64,000 bases of DNA from an uncultured Alphaproteobacteria bacterium (GCA_944393175.1 CALXZH010000012.1:62001-126000), one strand, 5' to 3'. Shown: positions 44,096 to 54,098, counted from the first letter of the stretch. A program made the numbers and translations. The notes: generated from the letters alone by a model not told the origin.

Positions 44096-44307
44096 TATTT
44101 TTTCTCGGATTTTTCATCTTCCTTTTGGGCGGCTTTTTCAACGCTGTCTTTGAAGTCTTTGGCCTCGGTTTCAAGCATTTCTTTGGCTTTTTTGTATTCA
44201 TATTGGGCTTTGCCTAAAGCCTTGGCCAGTTCAGGAATACGTTTGCCGCCAAATAAGACTAAGACCACAACCAAAATGAGGGCAATTTCTGTTAATCCTA
44301 ATGACAT
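44095..44307 (-). CDS. tatA: Sec-independent translocase subunit TatA
   Basis: 70 residues: N-terminal membrane span ([28 protein letters not shown]) with the [10 protein letters not shown] hinge, an amphipathic helix, and a charged tail. TatA forms the export pore with TatC. TatA and TatB are hard to separate by eye; the short length and the FGGKRIPEL motif favour TatA. Confidence 0.93.
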   Translation of the reverse strand: MSLGLTEIALILVVVLVLFGGKRIPELAKALGKAQYEYKKAKEMLETEAKDFKDSVEKAAQKEDEKSEKK

Positions 44308-44316
44308 TTTTTTCTC

Positions 44317-45597
44317 CTATTTCTCTAAAACTATTTGGGTTGAAAGACCTTTAATGGTGATGGCTTTGACCGAACAAGTGTTTTGGCACAAGCCGCAGCC
44401 GATACATTTGTCGGTTAAAACCTGGGGAACGGTGTGTCCCTCTCGGGTGAGGGCTTCACGTGGGCATTTCATAATGCATAAACCACATCTGACACATTGG
44501 TCGGGATTGATTTGGGCAATGCCGATTTGGGTTCTTCTTTTGAGTTCCAAGGTCATTTTTTGTAAAGCGCCGGATGGGCAGATATCCGAGCATTTATGGC
44601 ACTTATAACTGCAGAAATTTTCAGAATAGTCCAGATGAACAAAAGGATGCTCGGAATCGGCCGGTTTGATAACTTGGTGCGGGCAGTTTTGAACACATAG
44701 ATTGCAGTTTAAGCAACTATTGGCAAAGTGGTCTAAGTTTTTGGCTCCGGCGGGAAGAATTGCCGCTTTAACGGATTGAAGGGCTTTTTCGCCGAATTTA
44801 ATACCACTTTTGGCGGCTAAAACAAATAGTGCCAAGGCCGAGCCCCCAATGAGGAGTTGGCGCCTTTGCGGGCTGAATTTGATTCCTTTTTTAGCTTTGT
44901 GTGTGTGATAGCTGAGTCCCTTGCGGGGGCAGGTGTTTAGACAATTAAAACATTTGATGCAGGTTTCATTATCAACGGTTTTGTCTTTAAAGAAAATACT
45001 GCCGGTCGGGCATTTGCGGCTGCAAGCTCCACAACTGACGCATTTGTCTTTATCTATTTGGACTTGAAAAAGAGCATGCTTGGAGATGAGACCCAGTAAG
45101 GCGCCAATCGGGCAGATGTTGGCACAGAAGACTCGTCCCCATAACCAGACTAAGGCGACAATGATTAAGAGTGCGGTAATGCCAAGTATATTGGCACCGA
45201 TAACTGAGCCAAAAATACTGTAAGGGTCAAGTTGGCGGAAAATAAGTGCGCTTCCGCCAAATAAGGTGCCAAAGGCAACGGCGGCAATCAGATATTTCCA
45301 GCAACGCGAGCGTTTAGGCGAAAGAGGACGTCTGAACACCAACATTAAGAGTTCTTGTAACAAGCCTAACGGGCAGAGGGTGGAACAATAAATTCTTCCC
45401 ATAAAAAAGGTGAGAATTATGAGGACAATCAGTAAGGCAGCTGAAGCCAGTGTCAGTTCCAGCCAATTTTTTTGAATTAAGGCGCCAAGCTGTATATCCA
45501 TAATGTGAATAGGATAGAATAGTCCGGCAAAGCAAAGAATCGTCAATAAACCTATGATGGCGACTAAAGTTATTCTTAAAATGTGAAGCTTTTTCAT
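44317..45597 (-). CDS. Membrane polyferredoxin (NapH/CcoG-like)
   Basis: 426 residues. The N-terminal ~230 residues have about five spans with two CxxxCP motifs (CSTLCPLG, CANICPIG), as in NapH/NosR. Six ferredoxin motifs follow: CVSCGACSRKCP, CIKCFNCLNTCP, CLNCNLCVQNCP, CHKCSDICP, CVRCGLCIMKCP and CIGCGLCQNTC, giving up to six 4Fe-4S clusters. It probably passes quinol electrons across the membrane to exported partners. Immediately upstream of tatA, 9 bases apart. Confidence 0.85.
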   Translation of the reverse strand: MKKLHILRITLVAIIGLLTILCFAGLFYPIHIMDIQLGALIQKNWLELTLASAALLIVLIILTFFMGRIYCSTLCPLGLLQELLMLVFRRPLSPKRSRCWKYLIAAVAFGTLFGGSALIFRQLDPYSIFGSVIGANILGITALLIIVALVWLWGRVFCANICPIGALLGLISKHALFQVQIDKDKCVSCGACSRKCPTGSIFFKDKTVDNETCIKCFNCLNTCPRKGLSYHTHKAKKGIKFSPQRRQLLIGGSALALFVLAAKSGIKFGEKALQSVKAAILPAGAKNLDHFANSCLNCNLCVQNCPHQVIKPADSEHPFVHLDYSENFCSYKCHKCSDICPSGALQKMTLELKRRTQIGIAQINPDQCVRCGLCIMKCPREALTREGHTVPQVLTDKCIGCGLCQNTCSVKAITIKGLSTQIVLEK

Positions 45598-45605
45598 TTT
45601 TCCTC

Positions 45606-46961
45606 TTATAGACTATTTAATATTTGGTTGGTGCGGGCAATGTCGGTCATAATTTCTTTTATTTTGTTTTCGTTTTGCGCATTTTCAAAAATATACAGGG
45701 CATCATGAAAGCATTCAAGCGCATCTTCAAGTGCCTCACGGTCATCATTTTGGCGGCCGAGACGGTAGTTGATTTCGCCGATGTTTTCTTGAATCAGCGC
45801 CCAATTTATCGGGTCTCTTCTTTCAGTGATAACGCGCTGTTGATTGCGATAACTGGTGATGGCTAGTTCGTTGATTTCATTGCTTTTGGTTAAATTTCCC
45901 AACAAAGCTAGTTTTTGTCCGAGCTCTCCTTGTATGGTTGCCCAAAAATTAGGGAATAGGGCATAGGTGTAAATCTTTTCGGCTTCACGCAAGTGAAATA
46001 CGGCATCTCTGAGGGCTTGGATGTCTTCCTTTTGACGCCAGTAGTTAAAATATAATTGTGACAGTTTATAGGAAATATAACCATAATCATAGGGATAGGT
46101 GTATTTGCCAAGATAGCGTTGGGCTTGGTGATAGTATTCAATCGCTCCTTTGAAATATGCCGCAGGGCGGTGTTCCATTTGGCGCGTGGCATTGTCATAT
46201 AATTGTCCAAGGTGGTAATAAATACAGCCTAGGTGAAGGGGAGAGTCAATTAAATCTTGGTGTTTGATGGCGGTTTCAAACAGGCTCTTGGTGATTTTGA
46301 AGTCTCTTTCCTCTTGGTGATCATGGGCGTAACTTAAATAAATGATTCCTAAAAAGTTCATTATATAGGGCATATATTCCACTGAAACTACTTTGGCGGA
46401 ATCGTCTTTTGAAAGCTTATCTATGATTTTTTTCAGTAAATATTTTTTTTGAATGCGGGCGGGAGCGTTGGCCGGTACGAGTGAACTGATGACCGCTCCG
46501 TAAATTAAATCTAAAATCGCCGGCGGAAATTGTGAGGGATGCTCAAAAAATGATGCCGGAAAATAAAAACTATCCAACAATGAAATATAAGAATCTTCTT
46601 GATGCTCATATTGTCTTTCTGTTTGAAAATTAAGGCGAATGCGATTGTTTTCTCGGTAGCCCCAAATGACAACGTCTGCCTTGGTTTGTTCAATGATACT
46701 TTGTCCTTTGTCAATTAAATCAAATAAGCTGCGGCTTTCCAAATTTAGAAAATTTTTAGGAAAAATATCATCAAAAAAGCCTACGTTTATCCCCTCTTTG
46801 CTGCTGAGTAAACGTGCCAAATTTTCGCCGCCGTTGCTTTCTATGTTATCTAAAAAGTCAATGACAACTACTCTGAATTTTATGGCACTGTAAGACGGCA
46901 AAACTTCAGATGGTTTTGTTGTGCGTGAGATGAAATGTTTTATGGCAGAGAGTATATCCAT
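45606..46961 (-). CDS. TPR-containing protein of unknown function
   Basis: 451 residues, soluble. The N-terminal ~150 residues form an alpha/beta domain (IKFRVVVIDFLDNIESNGGENLARLL; TKADVVIWGYRENN), possibly binding a small molecule. The rest contains several tetratricopeptide-like repeats (YFKGAIEYYHQAQRYLGK; WALIQENIGEINYRLGRQNDD; ALEDALECFHDALYIFENA). Such proteins usually mediate complex assembly. It is 8 bases downstream-adjacent to the polyferredoxin gene. Family not recognised. Confidence 0.7.
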   Translation of the reverse strand: MDILSAIKHFISRTTKPSEVLPSYSAIKFRVVVIDFLDNIESNGGENLARLLSSKEGINVGFFDDIFPKNFLNLESRSLFDLIDKGQSIIEQTKADVVIWGYRENNRIRLNFQTERQYEHQEDSYISLLDSFYFPASFFEHPSQFPPAILDLIYGAVISSLVPANAPARIQKKYLLKKIIDKLSKDDSAKVVSVEYMPYIMNFLGIIYLSYAHDHQEERDFKITKSLFETAIKHQDLIDSPLHLGCIYYHLGQLYDNATRQMEHRPAAYFKGAIEYYHQAQRYLGKYTYPYDYGYISYKLSQLYFNYWRQKEDIQALRDAVFHLREAEKIYTYALFPNFWATIQGELGQKLALLGNLTKSNEINELAITSYRNQQRVITERRDPINWALIQENIGEINYRLGRQNDDREALEDALECFHDALYIFENAQNENKIKEIMTDIARTNQILNSL

Positions 46962-46967
46962 TAGTTT

Positions 46968-48038
46968 TTACTCGTCTTTTGAGTTCTTCTTCCTTAGTTG
47001 TTTTACATTTTTTTTGATGTCACTGATGACTTCTTTGTTGATTTCGGAAAAACTTTGGGTCGGTGTTTGCCAGTCTAACAAATGTTGTAAAAACCATAAA
47101 CTTAGTAATGTTCCCAAAATCAGTAAAGAATATTGATTGGAAACGTAAACTTGAAAACAGCCAAATATGAGTAACATCGTGTTTAGTTTGGCTATGTTTT
47201 CACAAATGACGGAAGGGGCTAAGCCGGTAAGATTGGTTTGGTAGGTGATGGTGTTTACCTGAATGTCTTGATATTGCGGCTTGAGGGATAGTTTTTTGAG
47301 GAGCGCCCAGAGTGTATCGGTAATGTAGTAAAGAGAAAATATTACAATCGGAATCAGACATTCTTCTTGGGCGCAAAGGATAAATAAGCCGCTGAGCAGC
47401 AAGCCTAAGACTTGGCAATCGGAATTTTGAAGCTTGAGGCGTGCGGGGTACCAATTGTAGAAAGCAAAAGCCGTAATGCAAGCAAGAATTATGCCCCCTG
47501 AAGCGCCTATAAAATAAGGCAAGGCCCCCATGAAAGCAAGAATAATTATTCCGATTAATTGAAAAGAGCTTTGCGTGGTAATGATACCTTCTAAACCGTT
47601 TATGTATTTGTAGGCATAGACGAAGCCAAGCCATAAGGGTAACAGAAACAATCTATCCAACCAAAGGGGAAAATAGCCGGCAAAAAACATAAAATCGTTC
47701 GGCAGCATTAATATATTAGCCAAAACTGATAAGCTAAGTCCGGCCAAGCCATATTTGGGGGAAAGTCTAAAACCGCAAAAAGTTAATAAACATCCCCCGA
47801 TTACAGTGCCTAGTTGTAAAGGTGAAATGCTGAAAATTTGGTCGTATTGCGGTGGTAATATCCAATATAAAATGCCTATTCCCAATGCTGATAAAATTAA
47901 AATAGGCAATAGGGTGTTGGCCGTGGTTGAGGTGTTTTCAGTTTGTGAAAAATTGTTGTAAATTGCGGAATACCATGTATAGGAGCAGAAAAAACAGCAG
48001 AAAATAATGCCAAATGTGATTAAGAGTGTTTGATCCAT
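46968..48038 (-). CDS. WecA/MraY-like membrane protein lacking catalytic aspartates
   Basis: 356 residues, about ten spans. The layout follows polyprenyl-phosphate glycosyl-1-phosphate transferases: YAYKYINGLEGI corresponds to the N-F-x-DG-x-DG motif and FYNWYPARLKLQNSDCQVLG to N-x-PPA-x-x-F-x-GD-x-GS. Active-site aspartates are replaced (DG to NG, DG to EG, GD to QN). It may be an inactive relative with a structural or regulatory role, or use a different chemistry. The conclusion rests on by-eye alignment. Confidence 0.6.
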   Translation of the reverse strand: MDQTLLITFGIIFCCFFCSYTWYSAIYNNFSQTENTSTTANTLLPILILSALGIGILYWILPPQYDQIFSISPLQLGTVIGGCLLTFCGFRLSPKYGLAGLSLSVLANILMLPNDFMFFAGYFPLWLDRLFLLPLWLGFVYAYKYINGLEGIITTQSSFQLIGIIILAFMGALPYFIGASGGIILACITAFAFYNWYPARLKLQNSDCQVLGLLLSGLFILCAQEECLIPIVIFSLYYITDTLWALLKKLSLKPQYQDIQVNTITYQTNLTGLAPSVICENIAKLNTMLLIFGCFQVYVSNQYSLLILGTLLSLWFLQHLLDWQTPTQSFSEINKEVISDIKKNVKQLRKKNSKDE

Positions 48039-48123
48039 CGGTAATCCTTTCTTTGAAATACTTTCTTTATTTGTTTTATAATATGTTTCCTTTTTTTCTT
48101 CAACCTTGAAGTTCTATTGTTCC

Positions 48124-49116
48124 TCAAGAAGATTGTTTTTTTAGAATTTGCTCGTAGAGGTTTTTAAGGAGTTCGTTTGTAGCGGGAAGCAGACATTTCT
48201 TCTCAAAGGCGGCTTGCTGAATAACCGAACTGATAAAGTCTAAAGAGCCGGTTTTGCCTGATGTGATTTGTTCGGCCAGCGGAAAATCATAAGCAGAAGG
48301 AATATTGAAGATTTTTTTCAGGAGCTCATCAGGATTGTATGGCGGCAAGGTTTTGGGCGGCAGTAAAACGATTTCTTTCAAACAGGTTAGCAGCTTTTCT
48401 CTTAAGGATTTATTTTTGGTGATTTCAAAAATATTTTTTTGGGCGGATGCCGTGATGAGAGAACATGGTGCATATAAGCAAAAGAAATCCCAGAATGCTA
48501 AGTCATCAATGCTGTTGTTTTTTAAGGTTAAGTTTGCTTTGGGGGTGAGTGAGGCAAAAAGCTGATAAGTTTCGGATGTGTTGTTTGTGCACAAAGTTAT
48601 TTCGGGACTTTGGCCGTAAACTAAGATTTGTTGATTGGCTAATTTAAGCCAACCTTCATAATAAGCTTGGGTAACGGGGTGACCTAAAATGTCGGAGATG
48701 AAATTTTTGTCTTTGGTCAGGCTAAAACTTATAATGGGTGTGTTTTTTAATTTGTTTTTGCTCAGGCTTAACAGTCCCGCTTTTAGTTGGGACGAATCGC
48801 AGGCAATAATAACCGCAAGAGCTTCTTCTTTTTGCCAGAGCGAAGTTTCAAGTCGACAGTGCAGCTTTTGTAATTGATAGTCTTCTTTGATGGTGATGCC
48901 GTTGGTGTTAAGGCTGGTGTTTTCTTTCTCTCCGGCAAGTATAATGGTGCGTATGCCGCCTAGTTCAAATTTTGCAGCCAAAAAATAGGCCCAAGCCGTA
49001 TTACCGAGTATGTAAACAGGTTTGTCGGCAAGAGAGTAGAGCGGTCGGGGCGTAACCTTAATTTCAGCGTCTGCTTTGGCGGCCTTGGGAGATAAGTGTA
49101 CTTTGTGAAACAGCAT
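48124..49116 (-). CDS. Ketopantoate-reductase-like (PanE/ApbA fold) protein
   Basis: 330 residues. A Rossmann start is seen in VYILGNTAWAYFLAAKFELGG, and the C-terminal helical bundle has AEQITSGKTGSLDFISSVIQQAAFEK, close to the PanE signature that usually reads SMLQD-x-x-x-G-x-x-TEID. The glycine pattern of the dinucleotide loop is weak (GNTAWA), so activity as ketopantoate reductase is uncertain. Its ATG directly abuts the rsmB stop, so both are on one transcript. Confidence 0.6.
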   Translation of the reverse strand: MLFHKVHLSPKAAKADAEIKVTPRPLYSLADKPVYILGNTAWAYFLAAKFELGGIRTIILAGEKENTSLNTNGITIKEDYQLQKLHCRLETSLWQKEEALAVIIACDSSQLKAGLLSLSKNKLKNTPIISFSLTKDKNFISDILGHPVTQAYYEGWLKLANQQILVYGQSPEITLCTNNTSETYQLFASLTPKANLTLKNNSIDDLAFWDFFCLYAPCSLITASAQKNIFEITKNKSLREKLLTCLKEIVLLPPKTLPPYNPDELLKKIFNIPSAYDFPLAEQITSGKTGSLDFISSVIQQAAFEKKCLLPATNELLKNLYEQILKKQSS

Positions 49117-50382
49117 CTATTTTACCTTGGTTAAGCGGGCAATGAAAAAAGCATCGCAGCCGCCGTATGATTGAAGGTGGAAGGGAAGAGTTCTGATGAA
49201 ACCTTCGGACGTTATGATAGCAGGAAACTTTGCGGAAGTTAACGGCGAAATTTTGAACTCATCATGAGTTGTTAAAAAGTCGGATATTTGCTTTTCGCCT
49301 TCCTCTTTGGCAATGGAGCAGGTGCAATAAATGAGTGTTCCTTGCGGGGTGAGCGCTTTGGAGATATTGGCTAAAATTTGTTTTTGGAGTTCGGCTTGGC
49401 GCAAAACGTCAAACTTGGTTTTGAGGTGCAAAACTTCGGGATGACGGCGGAAAATTCCTGTGGCAGAGCAAGGAGCATCCAGCAAAATTGCGTCAAAAGG
49501 CGTGTCTGAAAAATCTTGCAAATAATTGAGCGCGTCGGCACAAATGATTTTGTGGGGCGAAAAATGCAGGCGCTCCATGTTTTGTCTTAGAGTATTTAGC
49601 CTTTGTTGCGAATTATCAAGCGAGGTAACAATAGCCCCTCGGTTGATGAGTTGGGCGGTCTTTCCGCCGGGGGCGGCGCAAAGGTCGAGCACTCTTTTGC
49701 CTTTTAAGTCGGGTAAGGCTGATACGGCCAGTGAGGCGGCAAAGTCTTGGACCCACCATTGGCCTTCGGTAAAGCCGGCAAGGGTTTTAATGCCTCCGGC
49801 ATTGGGCAAAGTGACGGAATTGCCATCTATCCATTGGCCGCCAAGTGTTTCTGCCCAGCTTTGCGGGTTCTCTTTGACGCTAATGGTCAGCGCAGGTTCT
49901 TGAAGGGCTAAAGCTTGCAGTTGGCTAATGGTTTCTTTTGAATAAGAATTGTTTAGTATCTCTAAAAAAGAATCGGGAAAAACTTCGCCGCGGTTATGTT
50001 TGAGCAAAATGTCTTTGTCGGCGGCAATGCGTCTTAAAACAGCGTTGGCTAAGCCGGCTACAAATTTGTCACAATGTTTCTTGATGAGGCCGACATAAGA
50101 GTTGATGACGGCATAATCGGGGGTATCCATAAACAAGAGTTCACAAGCGCCGGTCTCAATGGCAGAATCGGCAAAAGCGGCTTTGGCTGGGATTTTTTTC
50201 TTGATGAATTGGCGCATGACCTTGCGCAAAAAAACATGGCGGCGCAGAGTGGTTAGGGTCAGCATCTTAATAAAACCATGCTCCGTGCCTGAGGTTTGCT
50301 CTAAATCTTGGAGTTTTGAGGTGTCCTTTTGAGTGATGATTTGGCGCAAAATTTCGGTCGCAATTTCTCTTGGGTCTGCCAT
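49117..50382 (-). CDS. rsmB: 16S rRNA m5C967 methyltransferase
   Basis: 421 residues from the ATG at 50382 (MADPREIATEIL), which has AAGGA 11 bases upstream; longer in-frame starts exist to 50439. The N-terminal NusB-like RNA-binding domain is followed by a Rossmann methyltransferase: VLDLCAAPGGKTAQL (SAM motif I), LDAPCSATG (motif IV cysteine) and IYCTCSIAKEEGE (motif VI cysteine). It methylates C967 of 16S rRNA. Confidence 0.93.
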   Translation of the reverse strand: MADPREIATEILRQIITQKDTSKLQDLEQTSGTEHGFIKMLTLTTLRRHVFLRKVMRQFIKKKIPAKAAFADSAIETGACELLFMDTPDYAVINSYVGLIKKHCDKFVAGLANAVLRRIAADKDILLKHNRGEVFPDSFLEILNNSYSKETISQLQALALQEPALTISVKENPQSWAETLGGQWIDGNSVTLPNAGGIKTLAGFTEGQWWVQDFAASLAVSALPDLKGKRVLDLCAAPGGKTAQLINRGAIVTSLDNSQQRLNTLRQNMERLHFSPHKIICADALNYLQDFSDTPFDAILLDAPCSATGIFRRHPEVLHLKTKFDVLRQAELQKQILANISKALTPQGTLIYCTCSIAKEEGEKQISDFLTTHDEFKISPLTSAKFPAIITSEGFIRTLPFHLQSYGGCDAFFIARLTKVK

Positions 50383-50525
50383 ATTTGTCTGTCCTTTTGT
50401 TTGTGTCGCCATTTTAAGCAGATATTTGCCTAAATACAAGTGAGAAAATTATTTATGACTCTTGTCAAAACGAGAAAAATCATATACCTTTGTGCAAAAG
50501 TTAATTTTTTGCAGGGATACTGAAA

Positions 50526-50990
50526 ATGAAAAAACAAGTACTTTGTTTGTTGGGCTCGCTTTTGCTTGTGTCCGGGTGCTCTTGGTTCTCCGCACTCAAT
50601 CCTTGGAGCAATGATGAAAAACCTCAAGCCCAACCGCAAGAACAAAATATTGTTGCGCAAAAGATTGTTAATCGCTATTTGTGGCAGGCAAGTATGGAAA
50701 AAATGTCTAAAATGCCGTTGCAAAATACCGATTTGCAAAACGGAACAATTACCAGTGACTGGATGGTGGTTAACGGTGTTCCTAATGAAAAATTCAAAAT
50801 TATCACTAAAGTCTTGGGACCGGATTTGCGGGCCGACGGCCTGAAAGTTGAAGTTTTAAAAATGGATAGAGTGGACGGTGAATGGGTTGATGCTCAGCCT
50901 AACCCAAGACTTGCTTCCGAAATCGAAAAAATTATATTACAACAAGCTAGTATTTTATACCGCAGAGCAGTTGCGGCTGGAGAGGAATAA
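50526..50990 (+). CDS. DUF3576-family lipoprotein
   Basis: 154 residues with a lipoprotein signal (LLVSGC, C18). The segment QKIVNRYLWQASMEKMSKMPL and the C-terminal EIEKIILQQASILYRRA match DUF3576, an alphaproteobacterial family commonly found right upstream of leuS, as here (6 bases apart). Function unknown; its place in the leuS-lptE-holA operon suggests an envelope role. Confidence 0.85.
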   Translation: MKKQVLCLLGSLLLVSGCSWFSALNPWSNDEKPQAQPQEQNIVAQKIVNRYLWQASMEKMSKMPLQNTDLQNGTITSDWMVVNGVPNEKFKIITKVLGPDLRADGLKVEVLKMDRVDGEWVDAQPNPRLASEIEKIILQQASILYRRAVAAGEE

Positions 50991-50996
50991 ATAATA

Positions 50997-53483
50997 ATGA
51001 CAAAAAACGCTAGATATAACGGTAAAGAAACTTTTGATGAGTGGAAAAAAGAGTGGGCTTTGGAAGAACGCTATAATTTCCACACAATAGAAGAAAAATG
51101 GCAAAAAATTTGGGATGATGAAAAAGCCTATAAAGTAGAAATTGATAAAAGCAAACCTAAGTTTTATGCTTTGGTCGAATTTCCGTATCCGTCCGGTGCC
51201 GGATTGCACGTCGGACATCCGCGCTCTTATACCGCTTTGGATGTGATTGCCAGAAAAAAGAGAATGCAAGGCTTTAATGTGTTGTATCCGATGGGATTTG
51301 ATGCCTTTGGTTTGCCGGCTGAAAACTATGCCATTAAAACTGGTGTGCATCCGGCTGTCTCGACCGCAGCAAATATTAAAAACTTTACCAGACAGATGAA
51401 GTCTATCGGTTTTAGCTTTGATTGGGACAGATGCATTAATACTTCCGATCCAAGCTATTACAAATGGACGCAATGGATGTTTATTAAGCTCTTTGAACAT
51501 GGCTTGGCCTATAAATATAAAATGGCGATTAACTGGTGCCCGAGCTGCAAGGTCGGTTTGGCCAATGAAGAAGTTGTGAACGGGTGTTGCGAGCGTTGCG
51601 GTGCACAAGTCGTTCGTCGCAACAAAGAGCAATGGATGGTGGCTATTACCAAATATGCCGACAGATTGATTGATGATTTGAAAGATTTGGATTTTATTGA
51701 CCGTGTTAAATCGCAACAAATTAACTGGATCGGTCGTTCGGAAGGTGCTGAGCTCGATTTTGGTTTGGTAGATAACAACGAAAACGCACTGGAAGGCAAA
51801 AAATTAACCGTGTTTACCACCAGACCTGATACCGCCTTTGGCGTTACTTATATGGTTTTGGCACCGGAGCATCCGTATGTGGCCGAACTTATGGAACGTT
51901 TTGAAAACCAAGACGAAGTTAAGGCTTATGTGGCAAAGACTGCTACAAAGTCTGACCTGCAACGCTCAATGAATGAGTCTAAAACCGGTGTGGAATTAAA
52001 GGGTATTAAAGCTAAGAATCCGTATAACGGAAAACTTATTCCGGTCTTTATTTCCGACTATGTTTTGATGGGATATGGAACAGGTGCCATTATGGCAGTT
52101 CCGGCTCATGACCAAAGAGACTATGACTTTGCAAAGGCCTTTAATTTACCGATTATTCAAGTTTTGGCCGGTGGCGATATTTCAAAACAAGCATATGAGG
52201 AAGACGGTGAACATATTAACTCATCCTTCCTTGACGGGATGAACAAAGAAGACGGTATGAGAGCGGCAATTGACTATGCAGTGAAAAATGGATTTGGTCG
52301 CTCTAAAGTTAATTATAAACTCAGAGATTGGGTCTTCTCTCGTCAACGTTATTGGGGTGAGCCTATTCCGATGGTTTATTGTGAGCATTGCGGTTGGCAG
52401 CCAATTCCTGAATCGGAATTGCCGCTGACTTTGCCGCCGGTGCCTGATTATCATCCAAACGATGAAGGCGAATCTCCGCTTTCTAAGGCTGATGAAAGCT
52501 GGCTTTACACTAAATGTCCGAAATGCGGAGCAAGAGCTCGTAGAGAAACCGATACTATGCCAAACTGGGCCGGCTCTTCTTGGTATTTCTTACGCTATTG
52601 TGATCCGCACAATGATAAAGAATTTGCCTCGAAAGAAGCTCTTGATTACTGGATGAACGTAGATTGGTATAACGGCGGTATGGAACACACCACGTTGCAC
52701 TTGCTCTATTCGCGTTTTTGGCACAAGTTCTTGTATGATTTGGGCTTGGTTCCAACCAAAGAACCTTACAAACGCAGAACTTCTCATGGTATGATTTTGG
52801 CTGAAAACGGCGAAAAAATGTCAAAATCGCGCGGCAATGTGATTAATCCTGATGATATTATTGCAGCATACGGAGCAGACACGTTCCGTTTGTATGAAAT
52901 GTTTATCGGGCCGTTTGACCAAGTGGCTATGTGGTCGGATGAGAGTTTGATGGGCGTTTATCGTTTTGTTTGCAAAGTATATGCTTTGTTTGCAAAAGTT
53001 GATGAAAACCTTAAACCGAGTGCCGATGATTTGCGTGCTATGCATAAGTGCATTTTGGAAGTTACCGAACGTATTGATCAGATGAAGTTTAATACCGCGG
53101 TTTCGTCTTTGATGACTTATGTAAACTACTTAAGCTCAAAAGAGAAAATTGCTAAAGAGCTTTATGCTACTTTGATTAAACTCTTGTCACCGTTTACGCC
53201 GCACTTGGCCGAAGAAATGTGGGCGCGCTTGGGTAACACAACTTTGGTTGTTACGGAATCTTGGCCGAAAGGCGATGCCAAACTGGCTGAAGATACGGAA
53301 GTAACTTATGCCGTACAAATTTGCGGTAAAATGCGCGGAACCATACAGATGCCGAAAGATGCTTCCAAAGAAGAGGTTGAGGCTAAAGCTTTGACGCTCG
53401 ATAATGTTAAGAAACAACTGGAAGGCAAAGAAATCAAAAAGGTTATTGTGGTTCCTAACCGTTTGATTAATTTGGTGGCTTAG
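50997..53483 (+). CDS. leuS: Leucyl-tRNA synthetase
   Basis: 828 residues. Class I signatures: PYPSGAGLHVGHPRSYT (HIGH-type) near residue 55 and KMSKSRGN (KMSKS) near 605, plus an editing domain (about 220-420) with TTRPDTAFGVTYMVLAPEH and the zinc-like motif CPKCGARA. Charges tRNA-Leu. The N-terminus is slightly longer than typical. First large gene of leuS-lptE-holA. Confidence 0.97.
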   Translation: MTKNARYNGKETFDEWKKEWALEERYNFHTIEEKWQKIWDDEKAYKVEIDKSKPKFYALVEFPYPSGAGLHVGHPRSYTALDVIARKKRMQGFNVLYPMGFDAFGLPAENYAIKTGVHPAVSTAANIKNFTRQMKSIGFSFDWDRCINTSDPSYYKWTQWMFIKLFEHGLAYKYKMAINWCPSCKVGLANEEVVNGCCERCGAQVVRRNKEQWMVAITKYADRLIDDLKDLDFIDRVKSQQINWIGRSEGAELDFGLVDNNENALEGKKLTVFTTRPDTAFGVTYMVLAPEHPYVAELMERFENQDEVKAYVAKTATKSDLQRSMNESKTGVELKGIKAKNPYNGKLIPVFISDYVLMGYGTGAIMAVPAHDQRDYDFAKAFNLPIIQVLAGGDISKQAYEEDGEHINSSFLDGMNKEDGMRAAIDYAVKNGFGRSKVNYKLRDWVFSRQRYWGEPIPMVYCEHCGWQPIPESELPLTLPPVPDYHPNDEGESPLSKADESWLYTKCPKCGARARRETDTMPNWAGSSWYFLRYCDPHNDKEFASKEALDYWMNVDWYNGGMEHTTLHLLYSRFWHKFLYDLGLVPTKEPYKRRTSHGMILAENGEKMSKSRGNVINPDDIIAAYGADTFRLYEMFIGPFDQVAMWSDESLMGVYRFVCKVYALFAKVDENLKPSADDLRAMHKCILEVTERIDQMKFNTAVSSLMTYVNYLSSKEKIAKELYATLIKLLSPFTPHLAEEMWARLGNTTLVVTESWPKGDAKLAEDTEVTYAVQICGKMRGTIQMPKDASKEEVEAKALTLDNVKKQLEGKEIKKVIVVPNRLINLVA

Positions 53484-53552
53484 TTAATTTTGGGGGACGA
53501 ATCGAGATCGTCGGTTCGTCTCCTCAGAATTTTAGGTAAAAAAGGATATTTT

Positions 53553-54098
53553 ATGAAAAAGAAACTGATTGCTGTTATTGGTATTTGTTTGCTTACCGCT
53601 TGTGGGTTTGAGCCCTTGTATGTGCAGAAAAAAAGCGGTGGCTTCTTTAGCGGTGAATATGACCAATCAATCAGTTCCGAAATGGCTAAAGTAAAAATTG
53701 TGGCAACCGGAGAACGCTTTGGTCAGCTTATTCGTAACGATTTGTTGGATTTGATGACCCCTCTTGGTGTGCCGCATAATCCTAAATACCGTCTGGTTGT
53801 TGAGTTGCAAAACGAAAATGTTTATGACCAAGCTTTAAGAAATGATATTACGGCAACGCGTAAGAGAGTTGAATATACCGTTGGCTATACTATGTATGAA
53901 GACGGAAAAGAAATTGTTAAAGGTAACTCCGTTGCATATGGCAGCTATGATATTTTGGCAAATCCTTATTCAATGACAATTGCTCAGAAAAAAGTTATGA
54001 AAGATTCAGCGCAAATTATAGCTAATGATATTAGTTTACGAATTGCGGCATATTTTCACTCTCGTATAACCAAACGAGGCTCAACCAGTGATTTTTAA
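53553..54098 (+). CDS. lptE: LPS-assembly lipoprotein LptE
   Basis: 181 residues from the ATG at 53553 with AAAGGA upstream; an earlier frame start (53490) is less likely. Lipoprotein signal LLTACGFEPLY (C18) is the classical LptE opening, and RYNDITATRK-type GRNDITATRKRVEYTV pattern follows. LptE plugs the LptD barrel for LPS insertion in the outer membrane. It overlaps the start of holA by 11 bases, the usual lptE-holA coupling. Confidence 0.92.
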   Translation: MKKKLIAVIGICLLTACGFEPLYVQKKSGGFFSGEYDQSISSEMAKVKIVATGERFGQLIRNDLLDLMTPLGVPHNPKYRLVVELQNENVYDQALRNDITATRKRVEYTVGYTMYEDGKEIVKGNSVAYGSYDILANPYSMTIAQKKVMKDSAQIIANDISLRIAAYFHSRITKRGSTSDF

